A DNA stretch of 64,000 bases from Microbacterium sp. Nx66 (GTDB lineage Bacteria; Actinomycetota; Actinomycetes; Actinomycetales; Microbacteriaceae), in contig NZ_LR880474.1 of assembly GCF_904066215.1 (NCBI RefSeq), positions 2,976,001-3,040,000 on the forward strand, in the 5' to 3' direction. Shown here in pieces: positions 18,152 to 27,008 of this stretch; the first letter of the stretch is position 1, and the number at the start of each line of letters is the position of its first letter. The position numbers and the translations under genes are program-made. The notes beneath the pieces are model-generated. The model saw nothing but the letters and a program-made list of their open reading frames with translations. It was not told the DNA's origin and ran no database searches.

Positions 18152-19182
18152 TTCCCGGGGGTGAAGGCGTCGTCGAAGTAGGTGTCCACGTCGCCGTCGC
18201 CCGAGATGAGCCCGGCCTCGGACAGCACCTCCAGCGTGGACTCCCAGTCCTCGGTCGCGTTCGCGCCGGGAGCCTCACCCTCGGTGGCGTCGGTGTGGAG
18301 CAGCTCGATGGTCTCCTCCCACTGGTGCAGCAGGACCTCCTGCGACGGCATCTGCGGGTCCTTGCCCTCCATCGCGGCCACCGCGGCCTCGGGGTCCTCC
18401 TGCGCGGCCTCGAAAGCCTCCGAGGTCGCGGCGACGAGGGCCTCGACGAGCTCCGGGTCGTTCTCGATGGTGTCGGTCGGCGCGATGAGGCCGTTGCTGA
18501 AGAAGTTCAGGCCGGCGTCGGAGTAGCGCAGGTACTCGACGTCCTTGCCGCTCTTGTCGGCGATGGTCGGACCCTGGTCGTGTGCGAAGCCGATGAGACC
18601 GTCGACCTTCCCGGACAGCATGGCGGCGATCTTCCCCGCGGCGTCGAGGTTCTGCTGCGTCACATCGCCCTCCTCCAGGCCCACGGCCTCGAGGTACATC
18701 GGGAAGGTCGTGGTCGGGGCGTCGCCCGCAGAGACCGCGATGGTCTTGCCCTTGAGGTCTTCGGGGCTGGAGATGCCGGAGTCGGCGAAGACCTGCACGG
18801 CCGACGGCGTGGTCTGCAGGAAGACGCCGACGCTCTTGATGCCGACGCCCTTGTCGATGTTCGCGAGGACGGCGGGGGTGTCCGCCCAGCCGAAGTCGAC
18901 CTGCCCCTGCCCGACGGCCTGCGCGGTCTTCGTCGAGCCCTGGCCGGCCTTGATCGTGAGATCGATGCCGTGCTCCTCGAAGATGCCCTGGTCGACGCCG
19001 TAGTAGAACGCCGCGTGCTCGCCGTACGGGTACCAGTTGAGCATGAGGGTGACGGGCGTGAGCTCCCCGCCGTCACCGTCGCCGGAGCTCGCCGGGGTCG
19101 TCGATCCTCCGCAGCCGGAGAGGGCGAGCACCGCGGCGGACGCGAGGGCGATCGAGCTGAGGATGGTGCCTGACTTCTTCAT
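18148..19182 (-). CDS. ABC transporter substrate-binding lipoprotein, NMT1/THI5-like
   Basis: 344 residues. Signal MKKSGTILSSIALASAAVLA with lipobox LSGC (Cys24), a Gly/Ser/Asp linker, then an NMT1/THI5-like fold starting TPVTLMLNWYPYGEHAAFYYGVDQGIFEEHGIDL, with GQVDFGWADTP. The LNWxPxxxHAxFY segment resembles pyrimidine/thiamine-precursor binders (ThiY) but is shared by sulfonate and other binders, so the ligand is unknown. GAAGG lies before the ATG. The adjacent LacI-type operator links it to the sugar locus. Confidence 0.9.
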   Translation of the reverse strand: MKKSGTILSSIALASAAVLALSGCGGSTTPASSGDGDGGELTPVTLMLNWYPYGEHAAFYYGVDQGIFEEHGIDLTIKAGQGSTKTAQAVGQGQVDFGWADTPAVLANIDKGVGIKSVGVFLQTTPSAVQVFADSGISSPEDLKGKTIAVSAGDAPTTTFPMYLEAVGLEEGDVTQQNLDAAGKIAAMLSGKVDGLIGFAHDQGPTIADKSGKDVEYLRYSDAGLNFFSNGLIAPTDTIENDPELVEALVAATSEAFEAAQEDPEAAVAAMEGKDPQMPSQEVLLHQWEETIELLHTDATEGEAPGANATEDWESTLEVLSEAGLISGDGDVDTYFDDAFTPGK

Positions 19183-19212
19183 CAGTGCCTTCTTTCGTGG
19201 GGGCGAGGGGGG

Positions 19213-20064
19213 TCAGAGTCGGACGGTGGCCGCGGCGACGTCGCGCTTGGAGGCGTGCCACGGGATGAGGAAGCGTTCGGCGATCTGGATGATGCCGAAG
19301 AGGATGACGCCGAGCAGCGACATGATGATGAGCGCGGCGAAGAGCATGGCGGTGTCGAGGTTGCCGTTGGCCTGCAGGATCACGTAGCCGAGGCCCTCGT
19401 TCGCGCCGACGAACTCGCCGACGACGGCACCGGTGACCGCGAGCGTCGCGGCGACCTTGAGACCGGAGAGGAGCTCGGGCAGCGCCGCGGGCAGCCGCAC
19501 CTTGAGGAAGGTCTTGAAGCGGCTCGCTCCCATGGTCGACGCGAGCTGGAGGATCTCCGGGTCGACGGTGCGCAGGCCCGCGAGGCCCGAGATGACGACC
19601 GGGAAGAACGCCATGAGCACGGCCACGAGGATCTTCGGCTCCGCGCCGAACCCGAGCCAGACCACGAACAGCGGAGCGATCGCGATCTTCGGGATGACCT
19701 GGGCGAAGAGGATGACCGGGTAGAGCGTCTGCTCCAGACCCCGCGAGTACACCATGAGCACGGCGACGAGGACGCCGACGACGACCGCGATGACGAAACC
19801 GATCACGGTCTCGTAGGTGGTGACCCAGGTGTTCTGCGCGAGGTAGGCGGCGTTGTCGGTGAAGGCCGCCCAGGTGTCGGCGGGCGACGGGATGATGAAC
19901 GCGGGCACCCACCCGAGGCTCGTGGAGACCCACCAGAGGGCGAGCACCGCGAGCACGAAGACGAGCGGGTGCCAGTGACGGCTCCACCAGCGGACGATGC
20001 CCGGAGGCTCGGGGCGGTCGGCGGCGATCGCCAGGGTCATGGTCGCGGAGGGGGCAGACGACAT
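19213..20064 (-). CDS. ABC transporter permease, NitT/TauT type
   Basis: 283 residues from the ATG preceded by GAGGACCCC. Six membrane segments expected. The EAA loop is DPEILQLASTMGASRFKTFLKVRLPAALPELLSGLKVAATLAVTGAVVGEF, a textbook SsuC/TauC-type sequence. Partner of the two genes downstream. A LacI-like palindrome sits 29-46 bases upstream of the start, so the operon is probably inducible. Confidence 0.93.
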   Translation of the reverse strand: MSSAPSATMTLAIAADRPEPPGIVRWWSRHWHPLVFVLAVLALWWVSTSLGWVPAFIIPSPADTWAAFTDNAAYLAQNTWVTTYETVIGFVIAVVVGVLVAVLMVYSRGLEQTLYPVILFAQVIPKIAIAPLFVVWLGFGAEPKILVAVLMAFFPVVISGLAGLRTVDPEILQLASTMGASRFKTFLKVRLPAALPELLSGLKVAATLAVTGAVVGEFVGANEGLGYVILQANGNLDTAMLFAALIIMSLLGVILFGIIQIAERFLIPWHASKRDVAAATVRL

Positions 20065-20092
20065 GGGGTCCTCGACATCTTCGTGAAGGATT

Positions 20093-20110
20093 CGGGAAAG
20101 CGCATTCCCG
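20093..20110. promoter_or_regulatory. LacI-type operator upstream of the ABC transporter operon
   Basis: CGGGAAAGCGCATTCCCG, 9-base arms with one mismatch. Its 14-base core GGAAAGCGCATTCC (20095-20108) differs at only two positions from GGTAAGCGCTTTCC at 26957-26970. Confidence 0.7.
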
Positions 20111-20205
20111 TTCGGTGTTGCGAGTCTATGCCGACCGTTCTGCCGTGTCAACGCACCGTGTCGCGCCCGCACGGATCTCGCGCGTCGGCGCGGCCTCCGG
20201 GTCGG

Positions 20206-21309
20206 TCACCGCGACCGGGCCAGCTCCGCGCCCGCGACCCGGAGCCAGCGCGCAGGGTCGGCCACGGCGGCGGCGGACGACCCCGCCAACGCGGTCAGCG
20301 ACACGGCCCGCGTGAACAGGCCGGCGTCGGCATCTTCCGCGATCCGACCCGCGGCGAGCAGAGGACGCGCCCCCACCTCGACGGCGAGCGCGGCGAGGAA
20401 GGACGGCACCTTCCCGTCACCCGACTGTCCGTCGTACGACCCCTCGCCGGTGATCACGGCCTCGGCGCCACGGACGGCCCCGGCCAGATCGACGAGCGCG
20501 GCCACCTCGGCCGCCCCCGGGGCGAGGATCCCGCCCCAGCGCACGAGCGCCGCCCCCGTACCGCCGGCGGCACCCGTGCCGGGGAGCTGCGGATCGACGG
20601 GAAGGAGGGCGGCGAGACCGGCGAGCGCGTCGTCGACCCGGGCGATGTCGCCGGGCTCCGTGAGCCCCTTCTGCGGACCGAACACCGCCGCCGCGCCGCG
20701 AGATCCGGTGAGCGGATTCGTGACATCGGTCAGCACGCGGACATCCGGCGCGGTGCGCAGCGCGCCGAGATCCGCCGTGGCGATGTCCGCCAGACCCCGG
20801 GCTCCCCTCGCGACCGGCCGACCGTCCCCGTCGAGGAAGCGCGCGCCGAGGGCGGCGAGCATGCCGGTGCCGCCGTCGGTCGAGGCGCTGGAGCCGATGC
20901 CGAGGATCAGTCGCGAGACGCCGTGATCGAGGGCGGCGGCGATCGCCTGCCCGAAGCCGGTCGTATCGGCATCCCAGGGCCGCAGGCCGTCGAGGAGCTC
21001 GATGCCCGAGGTCGAGGCGATGTCGACGACGCCCGTGCCGCCGGGAGCATCGGTCGTGCTCGGCAGGAGCAGCCAGGACGTCTCGACGGGAGCGCCCGCC
21101 GGGCCGTCGACGGTGACCGGCATGCGCTGTGCATCCGGTACGGCCGTCGCGAACGCCGCGACGGTCCCCTCCCCGCCGTCGGCCATCGGGCGGAGGACGA
21201 TGTCCGCCGCCGGCTCGACCTCCCGCCAGCCGTCGGCGAGCGCTGCCGCGGCCTCCGCCGCCGTGATCGTGCCCTTGAAACTGTCCGGAGCGATGACGAC
21301 GCGGGTCAT
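20206..21309 (-). CDS. Glycerate kinase
   Basis: 367 residues of the GlxK/GarK type: VVIAPDSFKGTITAAEAA at the N-terminus, RPMADGGEGTVAAF, GIGSSASTDGGTGMLAALGARF, NPLTGSRGAAAVFGPQKG and VITGEGSYDGQS are all family hallmarks. Enzymes of this class phosphorylate D-glycerate, mostly to 2-phosphoglycerate. It overlaps the upstream LacI gene by four bases (ATGA), so regulator and kinase are co-translated. Places glycerate as an intermediate of a nearby pathway. Confidence 0.95.
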   Translation of the reverse strand: MTRVVIAPDSFKGTITAAEAAAALADGWREVEPAADIVLRPMADGGEGTVAAFATAVPDAQRMPVTVDGPAGAPVETSWLLLPSTTDAPGGTGVVDIASTSGIELLDGLRPWDADTTGFGQAIAAALDHGVSRLILGIGSSASTDGGTGMLAALGARFLDGDGRPVARGARGLADIATADLGALRTAPDVRVLTDVTNPLTGSRGAAAVFGPQKGLTEPGDIARVDDALAGLAALLPVDPQLPGTGAAGGTGAALVRWGGILAPGAAEVAALVDLAGAVRGAEAVITGEGSYDGQSGDGKVPSFLAALAVEVGARPLLAAGRIAEDADAGLFTRAVSLTALAGSSAAAVADPARWLRVAGAELARSR

Positions 21310-22373
21310 GCCCGGAGCCCCGGGGTGCTCGCGCGCACGACCACCTCGAGCGGGAGCGTCGGCTGCTGCCAGTCCTCGTCGACGATCGCGCGGAAGGCCT
21401 GATACCCGGCATCGCTCAGCGGCACGCAGACCGTGGTGAGGGCCGGTGTCACATCGCGACTCGAGGGCACGTCGTCGAAACCGCAGACGGCGATGTCCGC
21501 GCCGACCTCCCGGCCCGCCGCGCGGATGGCCGCCATCGCCCCGATGGCCACCACGTCGCTGATGCCGAACACGACGGTACCCTCGGGGACTCCGGCTGCC
21601 AGGGCGTCGGCCATCGCCGTCGCCCCCGACTCGCGGCGGAAGTCTCCGCGGACGGTCTGCGCGACCTCGCCGCCGCCCTCCGCGAACCCGGCGCGGAAGC
21701 CCGCCAGCCGGTCGTCCGAGGTGCGCACGCCCTCCGCCGCCCCGACGAGCACCGCCGAGCGATACCCGAGTTCCGCCATCCGACGGCCGAGCGCGGCGGC
21801 CCCGGCCCGGTTGTCGATCTCCACCCGGCGGTCGCCGTCGCCGTCCGCGCCGAACGCGACGACACGGCCCCCGAGGCGGGTGAACTCGGCGAGCTCGCGG
21901 GCGGTCTCCGCCTGCCCCTCCTCCTGCGTGCGCGAGGCGGCGAGGATGAGCCCCTGCGGTCGCTGTCCGCGCAGCGCACGGACGATCCGCGCCTCCCGCG
22001 CCGGGTCGCGCTCGGTGATGGCCACGGTCACGACGAGACCCTGCTCGTCGGCACCCCGCGCGACGCCCGATGCGATGAGTCCGAAGTAGGGGTCGGCGAT
22101 GTCCGCGACGAGGAGCGCGATCACCGGCGAGCGTCCGCGGGCGGTCGCCTGCGCGGAGACGTTGGCGGTGTAGCCGAGGGCCTCGGCGGCGGCCTCCACG
22201 CGTTCCCGGAAGGGCGCCGCGACCTTGCGCTCGGAACCGTTCAGCACGCGAGAGGCGGTCGCCAGCGAGACCCCGGCCTCGAGCGCGACGTCATGCAGCG
22301 TGGGCGCCGGTCCCCTGGCGTGACGGGGGCGACGCGCGGCCGGCGGCTCTGCCGGTGTGGCGGACGGGGTCAT
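21306..22373 (-). CDS. LacI-family transcriptional regulator
   Basis: 355 residues. N-terminal HTH TLHDVALEAGVSLATASRVLNGSERKV (about 25-51) and hinge helix ANVSAQATARGRS, then a periplasmic-binding-like effector domain (PVIALLVADIADPYFGLIASGV ... VCGFDDVPSSRDVTPALTTV). The recognition helix VSLATASRVLNG has the xAT pattern of CcpA and GalR, which bind AAnCGnTT-type centres, so it is a good candidate for the AAGCGC palindromes at 20095, 26957 and 28264. Co-transcribed with glycerate kinase. Confidence 0.93.
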   Translation of the reverse strand: MTPSATPAEPPAARRPRHARGPAPTLHDVALEAGVSLATASRVLNGSERKVAAPFRERVEAAAEALGYTANVSAQATARGRSPVIALLVADIADPYFGLIASGVARGADEQGLVVTVAITERDPAREARIVRALRGQRPQGLILAASRTQEEGQAETARELAEFTRLGGRVVAFGADGDGDRRVEIDNRAGAAALGRRMAELGYRSAVLVGAAEGVRTSDDRLAGFRAGFAEGGGEVAQTVRGDFRRESGATAMADALAAGVPEGTVVFGISDVVAIGAMAAIRAAGREVGADIAVCGFDDVPSSRDVTPALTTVCVPLSDAGYQAFRAIVDEDWQQPTLPLEVVVRASTPGLRA

Positions 22374-22416
22374 GCTCCGAGCCTACCGACGAGGACGGAT
22401 CCGCTTCGAGGGACGC

Positions 22417-23181
22417 TCACGGCCGCCGTCCGAGGAAACCGAGCAGGGCGGCGGCCTCACCGGCGAGGAGCTCGGGGGCGTCGTCGGGCACGAACTCCAA
22501 CAGGGCGTCACGCGGCGGGTGCGGGGTGGCGGCCGCTTCCGCGAAGAACCGTGTCCAGAGCGCGGACCTCGAGCGCAGCGGGTGCCGTTCGGTGCGCGGC
22601 CACCAGGAGAAGACATGAGCGGCGGAGACATGGGGGCTGAGCCGACGGAACTCCTCGAGCACCGCGGGGACGGCGGCGCCGACCGTGGGCTGCCAGTACG
22701 TCGACAGCATCGGGTGGTCGACCTCGTGCAGGAGCGCGAGGGTGGCCGGGGCGGTGTCGGCGAGCGTGCCGCCGTGGAACTCCAGGGCGAGCCCGATGCC
22801 GCGGGCAGCCGCCTCGACCGCCGCCGCGCGAAGCCGCGTCACGACGCGGGCACGCTCCTGCGCGGACACCTCCGCCGAGCCGTGACTCCCTGCCCACACC
22901 CGCATGCGGTCGGCTCCGAGGGCCGCGGCGCTGTCGAGGACCGCGGTCAGCGACTCCTCCGATCCGGCGCGGAAGTACGACCCGTAGGACGCGACGGCGA
23001 GCCCGGCATCCGTGGTCATCCGCGCGACCTCCGCCGCGTGTCCGACCTCCCCCGGTGGCACATGCACGTCCCCGCCCCACTCGATCACGTCGAGACCTGC
23101 GGCGGCCGCGAGCGCGACGATCCTCTCCGGCGGCAGGGCACGGAACGTCACCGAGCACAGTCCCGCACGGATCCCCGTCAT
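22417..23181 (-). CDS. Sugar phosphate isomerase/epimerase-like TIM barrel
   Basis: 254 residues, xylose-isomerase-like (AP_endonuc_2) fold: GLCSVTFRALPPERIVALAAAAGLDVIEWGGDVHVPPG, ALEFHGGTLADTA (metal-binding Glu) and HVSAAHVFSWWP. Members isomerise or epimerise sugars such as hydroxypyruvate or tagatose; some are eliminases or hydrolases on 3-keto sugars. Substrate unknown. Located just upstream of the LacI-glycerate kinase pair on the same strand, 43 bases apart, so possibly in one transcript. Confidence 0.85.
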   Translation of the reverse strand: MTGIRAGLCSVTFRALPPERIVALAAAAGLDVIEWGGDVHVPPGEVGHAAEVARMTTDAGLAVASYGSYFRAGSEESLTAVLDSAAALGADRMRVWAGSHGSAEVSAQERARVVTRLRAAAVEAAARGIGLALEFHGGTLADTAPATLALLHEVDHPMLSTYWQPTVGAAVPAVLEEFRRLSPHVSAAHVFSWWPRTERHPLRSRSALWTRFFAEAAATPHPPRDALLEFVPDDAPELLAGEAAALLGFLGRRP

Positions 23182-23605
23182 CCCGTCATCCTCTCAGTCC
23201 TCCCGATCTCCCCGACACCGGCCGGCCCGTCCATTCCCCGGGCTCCTCGGTCGGACGTCCCGGCCCCTTCCGTTCCCCGTCCTCGAGTCCCACCTGCACG
23301 ACCCCGTCCCGCCTGCACGACCGAAACCTAGGTCTGACCGTGCCCACGGACCCGGGTCGTGCAGGTGTCCCCCCGTCGGCCGACACACGACGACCGACAC
23401 ACGACGACGGGACTGGGACGGATGCACGACCCGGGCACGTCGGGACGACCGACACCCGGGGACGGGCCGTGCATCCGGGAACGGGTCGTGCATCCGGAAC
23501 CACGCCGGGACCAAGGAGGGACCGGAGACGAGGGACCGGGACCAAGGAGGGGCCGGAGACCGAGGGACCGGAGACGGAGGGACCGGGGACGGGGGTCACC
23601 GGGGC
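23182..23605. repeat. Intergenic gap with CCTGCACGAC hairpin and purine-rich repeats
   Basis: Over 420 bases without a gene. CCTGCACGACC occurs at 23293-23303 and 23312-23322, and its complement GGTCGTGCAGG at 23355-23365, giving a hairpin; the same element recurs at 39252-39324. From about 23455 there are short repeats of CGGGTCGTGCATCCGG, then (23510-23590) an imperfect array of GGGACCGGAGAC-like units. Confidence 0.75.
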
Positions 23606-24523
23606 TCACAAGTGGGGGGCGACCGCCGTCGCGAAGGCCTCGGCCGTGCGCCGGACCACACGGGCCGGGTCGTCGGCCCAGACGTCGGCATGGAAGATCT
23701 CCACCTCGATGTCGCGGTCGTAGCCGGTGTCCTGCACCGCCCGCGTGAGGGTGACGAAGTCGATCACTCCGTCCCCCGGATAGTGCCGGGAGAGCAGGGG
23801 GTCTGCGGCGAGGGGGGTCTTCCAGTCGCACACCTGGTACGTGGCGATGCGCCCCTCCCGTCCGGCCCTGGCGATCTGGTCGAGCACCTGCGGATCCCAC
23901 CAGATGTGGAACGTGTCGACCGCGGCACCGACCACGGCAGGGTCGAAGTCCGCGGCGATGTCGAGCGCCTGACCGAGGGTGGAGACCACGGCACGGTCGG
24001 AGGCGTACATCGGATGCAGCGGCTCGATCGCGAGGGTGACCCCGGCGGCCCGGGCGTCGTCCGCCAGGGCGCCGATGGCGTCGCGGACGCGCTCGCGCGC
24101 CCCGACGAGGTCACGCGACCCCTCGGGCAGACCGCCGGCGACGAGGACGAGCACCGCGGTCGAGCCCTCCGCACCGGCCGCCGCGAGGGTGGCCGCCTCC
24201 TCGATCGCCCGGCGGTTGTCGTCGAGCGCGGCGTCACGCTCCGGACCGGCCGGAAGGGTGAAGAAGCCCCCGCGGCAGTGCGTCGTGAAGCGCAGGCCGG
24301 AGTCGGCGAGCATACGGGCGGCGACATCGAGCCCCACCGCCTGCACGGGCTCCCGCCACAAACCGATGGCCTCGACCCCCGCCGCCGCCGTGACGCGCAG
24401 GGCCGTGGCGAGGTCCGCGTGCTTCACGGTGGCCTGGTTGATCGAGAGCCGCGGATGCGGCACGGTCCCGACGCCGGGTGTCCGGGACTCGCGCTCCGCC
24501 GCCAGGCTCCGGGGGGCGGTCAT
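23606..24523 (-). CDS. Sugar phosphate isomerase/epimerase-like TIM barrel
   Basis: 305 residues, xylose-isomerase-like fold: LSINQATVKHADLATALRVTAAAGVEAIGLWREPV, GVTLAIEPLHPMYASDR (metal Glu), VGAAVDTFHIWWDP (Asp and His) and DIEVEIFHADVW (final Glu). Only distantly like the barrel at 22417. Last gene of the Gfo/Idh-DUF993-barrel operon; its ATG overlaps the DUF993 stop (ATGA, 24520-24523). Likely acts on the dehydrogenated sugar made by its operon partners. Confidence 0.88.
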   Translation of the reverse strand: MTAPRSLAAERESRTPGVGTVPHPRLSINQATVKHADLATALRVTAAAGVEAIGLWREPVQAVGLDVAARMLADSGLRFTTHCRGGFFTLPAGPERDAALDDNRRAIEEAATLAAAGAEGSTAVLVLVAGGLPEGSRDLVGARERVRDAIGALADDARAAGVTLAIEPLHPMYASDRAVVSTLGQALDIAADFDPAVVGAAVDTFHIWWDPQVLDQIARAGREGRIATYQVCDWKTPLAADPLLSRHYPGDGVIDFVTLTRAVQDTGYDRDIEVEIFHADVWADDPARVVRRTAEAFATAVAPHL

Positions 24524-25740
24524 GCGTCCACCCCGTTCAGCCGGAGCAGGCCGTGCCATCGCTCCCGGGCGAGCTCCGGCCGCTCCAGGGCGAGCGCCCC
24601 GTTCGCCAGCTCGACGATGCGGCTGAGGTGCGGCAGGCTCCGTGCGGAATGCAGCCCCCCGACCATCTGGAACGCGGGCTGATGGCCGTTGAGCCAGGAC
24701 AGGAAGGCGACCCCGGTCTTGTAGTAGTAGGTCGGTGCCGCGAACACCTGCCGACTCAGCTCCTCCGTCGGGCCAAGGAGGTCGAGGTACCGCTCCGGGT
24801 CGTTCGCGTCGAGGGCCTGGATCGCGGCGGAGGCCACCGGGGCGAGCGCGGCGAACGCGCCGAGCAGCGCATCCGAGTGGCCGCGCGACGCGGACCCCTC
24901 GGGCGCGGCAGCCCCGGTCAGGCTGTCCCCGCCGATGAGGCCGACGTAGTGGAAGTCGTCGCCGGTGAACATGCGCACGCCCTCCGGCAGCCGCTCGCGC
25001 ACCCACACCTCGGAGTCCGCGTCGAGCAGGCTCATCTTCACCCCGGCGACAGCGGCGCGGTTCTCGCCGATGATGTCGAGCAGCACCCCGGCGGCCTCCT
25101 GCCACGCGGGACCACCGCTCCCGGCGGGCGACGAGGGCGCGAAGTAGCCCGCGAGCTCCGGGTCGAACGCGGTGCCGAGCCAGTGCAGCACGACGGGAGC
25201 CGACGCGCGGGAGAGCACCTCGCGGTAGACGCGGCGATAGTCGTCGGCGGTCTCCGCGACCCGAGCCAAGTGGCGCGAGGCCATGAGCACCGGCCCCGCC
25301 CCCTGCTCCTCGGCGAAGTGCAGCTGCTCGAGATAGGCGGCGATCACCTGATCGAGCGGGATGCGCTCCTCGTCGACGTGATCGGTGTTGACCCCGACCA
25401 CGACCGTGCCGCCCTCCTCGCGGGCGACCTCGGCGCTGCGGGCGATGAGCTCGCGCACCGCCGCCGCATCCAGCCCCATGTTGCGCTGCGCGGTGTCCAT
25501 CGCGTCGGCGACGCCGAGACCCCACGAATACACGTTGCGGCGGAAGGCGAGGGTCGCGTCCCAGTCGATGTCGGCCGGCTGCCCCGGGGTGTTGTCCGCG
25601 TGGACCTTCGGGACGACGTGCGCGGCGGCGTAGGCCACCCGGCTGCGGAGCGGGCCCTCCGGCCGCGTGACACCGGCGACCTCGCGGAGCTCCGTGTCGG
25701 CGGTGCGGCCGTCGGCGGCGAGCAGGCGGAGGGTGGTCAT
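24520..25740 (-). CDS. DUF993 protein (dihydrodipicolinate synthase-like)
   Basis: 406 residues. Matches DUF993, an actinobacterial group usually annotated as dihydrodipicolinate synthase-like: LRSRVAYAAAHVVPKVHADNTPGQPADIDWDATLAFRRNVYSWGLGVADAMDTAQRNMGL, APVVLHWLGTAFDP, AVAGVKMSLLDAD (Lys placed like a Schiff-base lysine) and FTGDDFHYVGLI. A lyase or aldolase step on a keto-sugar is plausible but unproven. Translationally coupled on both sides by ATGA overlaps. Confidence 0.88.
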   Translation of the reverse strand: MTTLRLLAADGRTADTELREVAGVTRPEGPLRSRVAYAAAHVVPKVHADNTPGQPADIDWDATLAFRRNVYSWGLGVADAMDTAQRNMGLDAAAVRELIARSAEVAREEGGTVVVGVNTDHVDEERIPLDQVIAAYLEQLHFAEEQGAGPVLMASRHLARVAETADDYRRVYREVLSRASAPVVLHWLGTAFDPELAGYFAPSSPAGSGGPAWQEAAGVLLDIIGENRAAVAGVKMSLLDADSEVWVRERLPEGVRMFTGDDFHYVGLIGGDSLTGAAAPEGSASRGHSDALLGAFAALAPVASAAIQALDANDPERYLDLLGPTEELSRQVFAAPTYYYKTGVAFLSWLNGHQPAFQMVGGLHSARSLPHLSRIVELANGALALERPELARERWHGLLRLNGVDA

Positions 25741-26906
25741 GCCTCGTCCAGGGTCAGGGGCTCGAGCACGATCTTGCGTCCCTCGGCGCTGGACGCGAGT
25801 CCGGCCTCGGCGAACTGGACCCCGCGCGCGCCGGCCAGCAGGTCGAACGGGTAGTCCGTCCCGAGGGCGAACGAGGTGAGGTACTCCTCCCACTGCTGCC
25901 GGAAGCCGTTCTGGAACACGTCGTTCGTCGGCACCTGCTGCCAGTCGGCGTCGTAGTCGTGGCTGTCCTCCAGGTCGGGGTTCCACACGGGCTTGGGCGT
26001 GGCGTTGCGGGGCTGGATCTTCGCACCGAACAGTCCGACGACCGCGGAGCCGTGCGTGCCGTCGACCTGGAACTCCACGAGCTCGTCGCGGTTCACCCGC
26101 ACGGTCCACGAGGAGTTGATCTCGGCGATCGCCCCGCCGTCGAGCTCGAAGATGCCGTACGCGGCGTCCTCGGCCGTGGCCGTGTAGTGCTCGCCCTTCT
26201 CGTCCCAGCGGTCGGCGATGTGCACCGCGGCCTGCGCGTAGACGCTCTTGACCTCGCCGAACAGGTTCTCCAGCACGTAGTTCCAGTGCGGGAACATGTC
26301 GGTGATGATGCCGCCGCCGTCCTCGGTGCGGTAGTTCCAGCTCGGACGCTGCGCGGGCTGCCAGTCGCCCTCGAACACCCAGTAGCCGAACTCGCCCCGG
26401 ACGGAGAGGATGCGGCCGAAGAAGCCCGAGTCGATGAGACGCTTGAGCTTCTGCAGCCCCGGGAGGTAGAGCTTGTCGTGGACGACGCCGGTCTTCACAC
26501 CGGCGTCGCGGGCGAGGCGGGCGAGCTCCAGAGCCTCGTCGAGCGACTCGGCCGTGGGCTTCTCGGTGTAGATCGCCTTGCCGGCGGCGATGGCCTTCCG
26601 GATCGCGGATGCCCGGGCCTTCGTGACGAGGAAGTCGGCGTAGATCTCCCACTGCGGGTCGGCGAGGGCCGCGTCCAGATCGGTCGTCCAGTCCTCGATG
26701 CCGTGCTTCGCCGCCAGTTCGGCCAGCTTGGCCTCGCTGCGTCCGACGAGGATCGGCCGCACGGTCACGCGGCTGCCGTCGGGGAGCTCGATCCCGCCGT
26801 CGTCACGGATCGCGAGGATCGACCGCACCAGGTGCTGCCGGTATCCCATGCGCCCGGAGACGCCGTTCATGATGATCCCGATCTCGCGGGTGGGGGCCTG
26901 TGCCAT
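25737..26906 (-). CDS. Gfo/Idh/MocA-family oxidoreductase
   Basis: 389 residues from the ATG preceded by GAGAGGAACGG. NAD(P)-binding Rossmann domain (IGIIMNGVSGRMGYRQHLVRSI), then the family motif YTEKPTAESL and the substrate domain with GEFGYWVFEGDWQPAQRPSWNYRTEDGGGIITDMFPHW. Members oxidise hydroxyls of sugars or inositols, often at C3. First gene of the operon continuing with DUF993 and a TIM barrel; a LacI-type palindrome precedes it. Confidence 0.92.
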   Translation of the reverse strand: MAQAPTREIGIIMNGVSGRMGYRQHLVRSILAIRDDGGIELPDGSRVTVRPILVGRSEAKLAELAAKHGIEDWTTDLDAALADPQWEIYADFLVTKARASAIRKAIAAGKAIYTEKPTAESLDEALELARLARDAGVKTGVVHDKLYLPGLQKLKRLIDSGFFGRILSVRGEFGYWVFEGDWQPAQRPSWNYRTEDGGGIITDMFPHWNYVLENLFGEVKSVYAQAAVHIADRWDEKGEHYTATAEDAAYGIFELDGGAIAEINSSWTVRVNRDELVEFQVDGTHGSAVVGLFGAKIQPRNATPKPVWNPDLEDSHDYDADWQQVPTNDVFQNGFRQQWEEYLTSFALGTDYPFDLLAGARGVQFAEAGLASSAEGRKIVLEPLTLDEA

Positions 26907-26956
26907 CTCGGTCCGTTCCTCTCGGTGGAAGCTGTCGGCGCTGACAGGAGAATGTT

Positions 26957-26970
26957 GGTAAGCGCTTTCC
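26957..26970. promoter_or_regulatory. LacI-type operator upstream of the Gfo/Idh-DUF993 operon
   Basis: GGTAAGCGCTTTCC, centred on AAGCGCTT, 51 bases upstream of the Gfo/Idh start codon. Twelve of 14 bases match the site at 20095-20108. Confidence 0.75.
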
Positions 26971-27008
26971 GAGATCATGGCATGAGACGCTCGACCTCGC
27001 AACCGCGC

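Noticed and set aside
19183..20205. Thiamine (TPP) riboswitch near the NMT1/THI5-like transporter
   Set aside because: I looked for the CTGAGA core and paired arms upstream of the permease and binding protein and saw none. A LacI-type palindrome is present instead.
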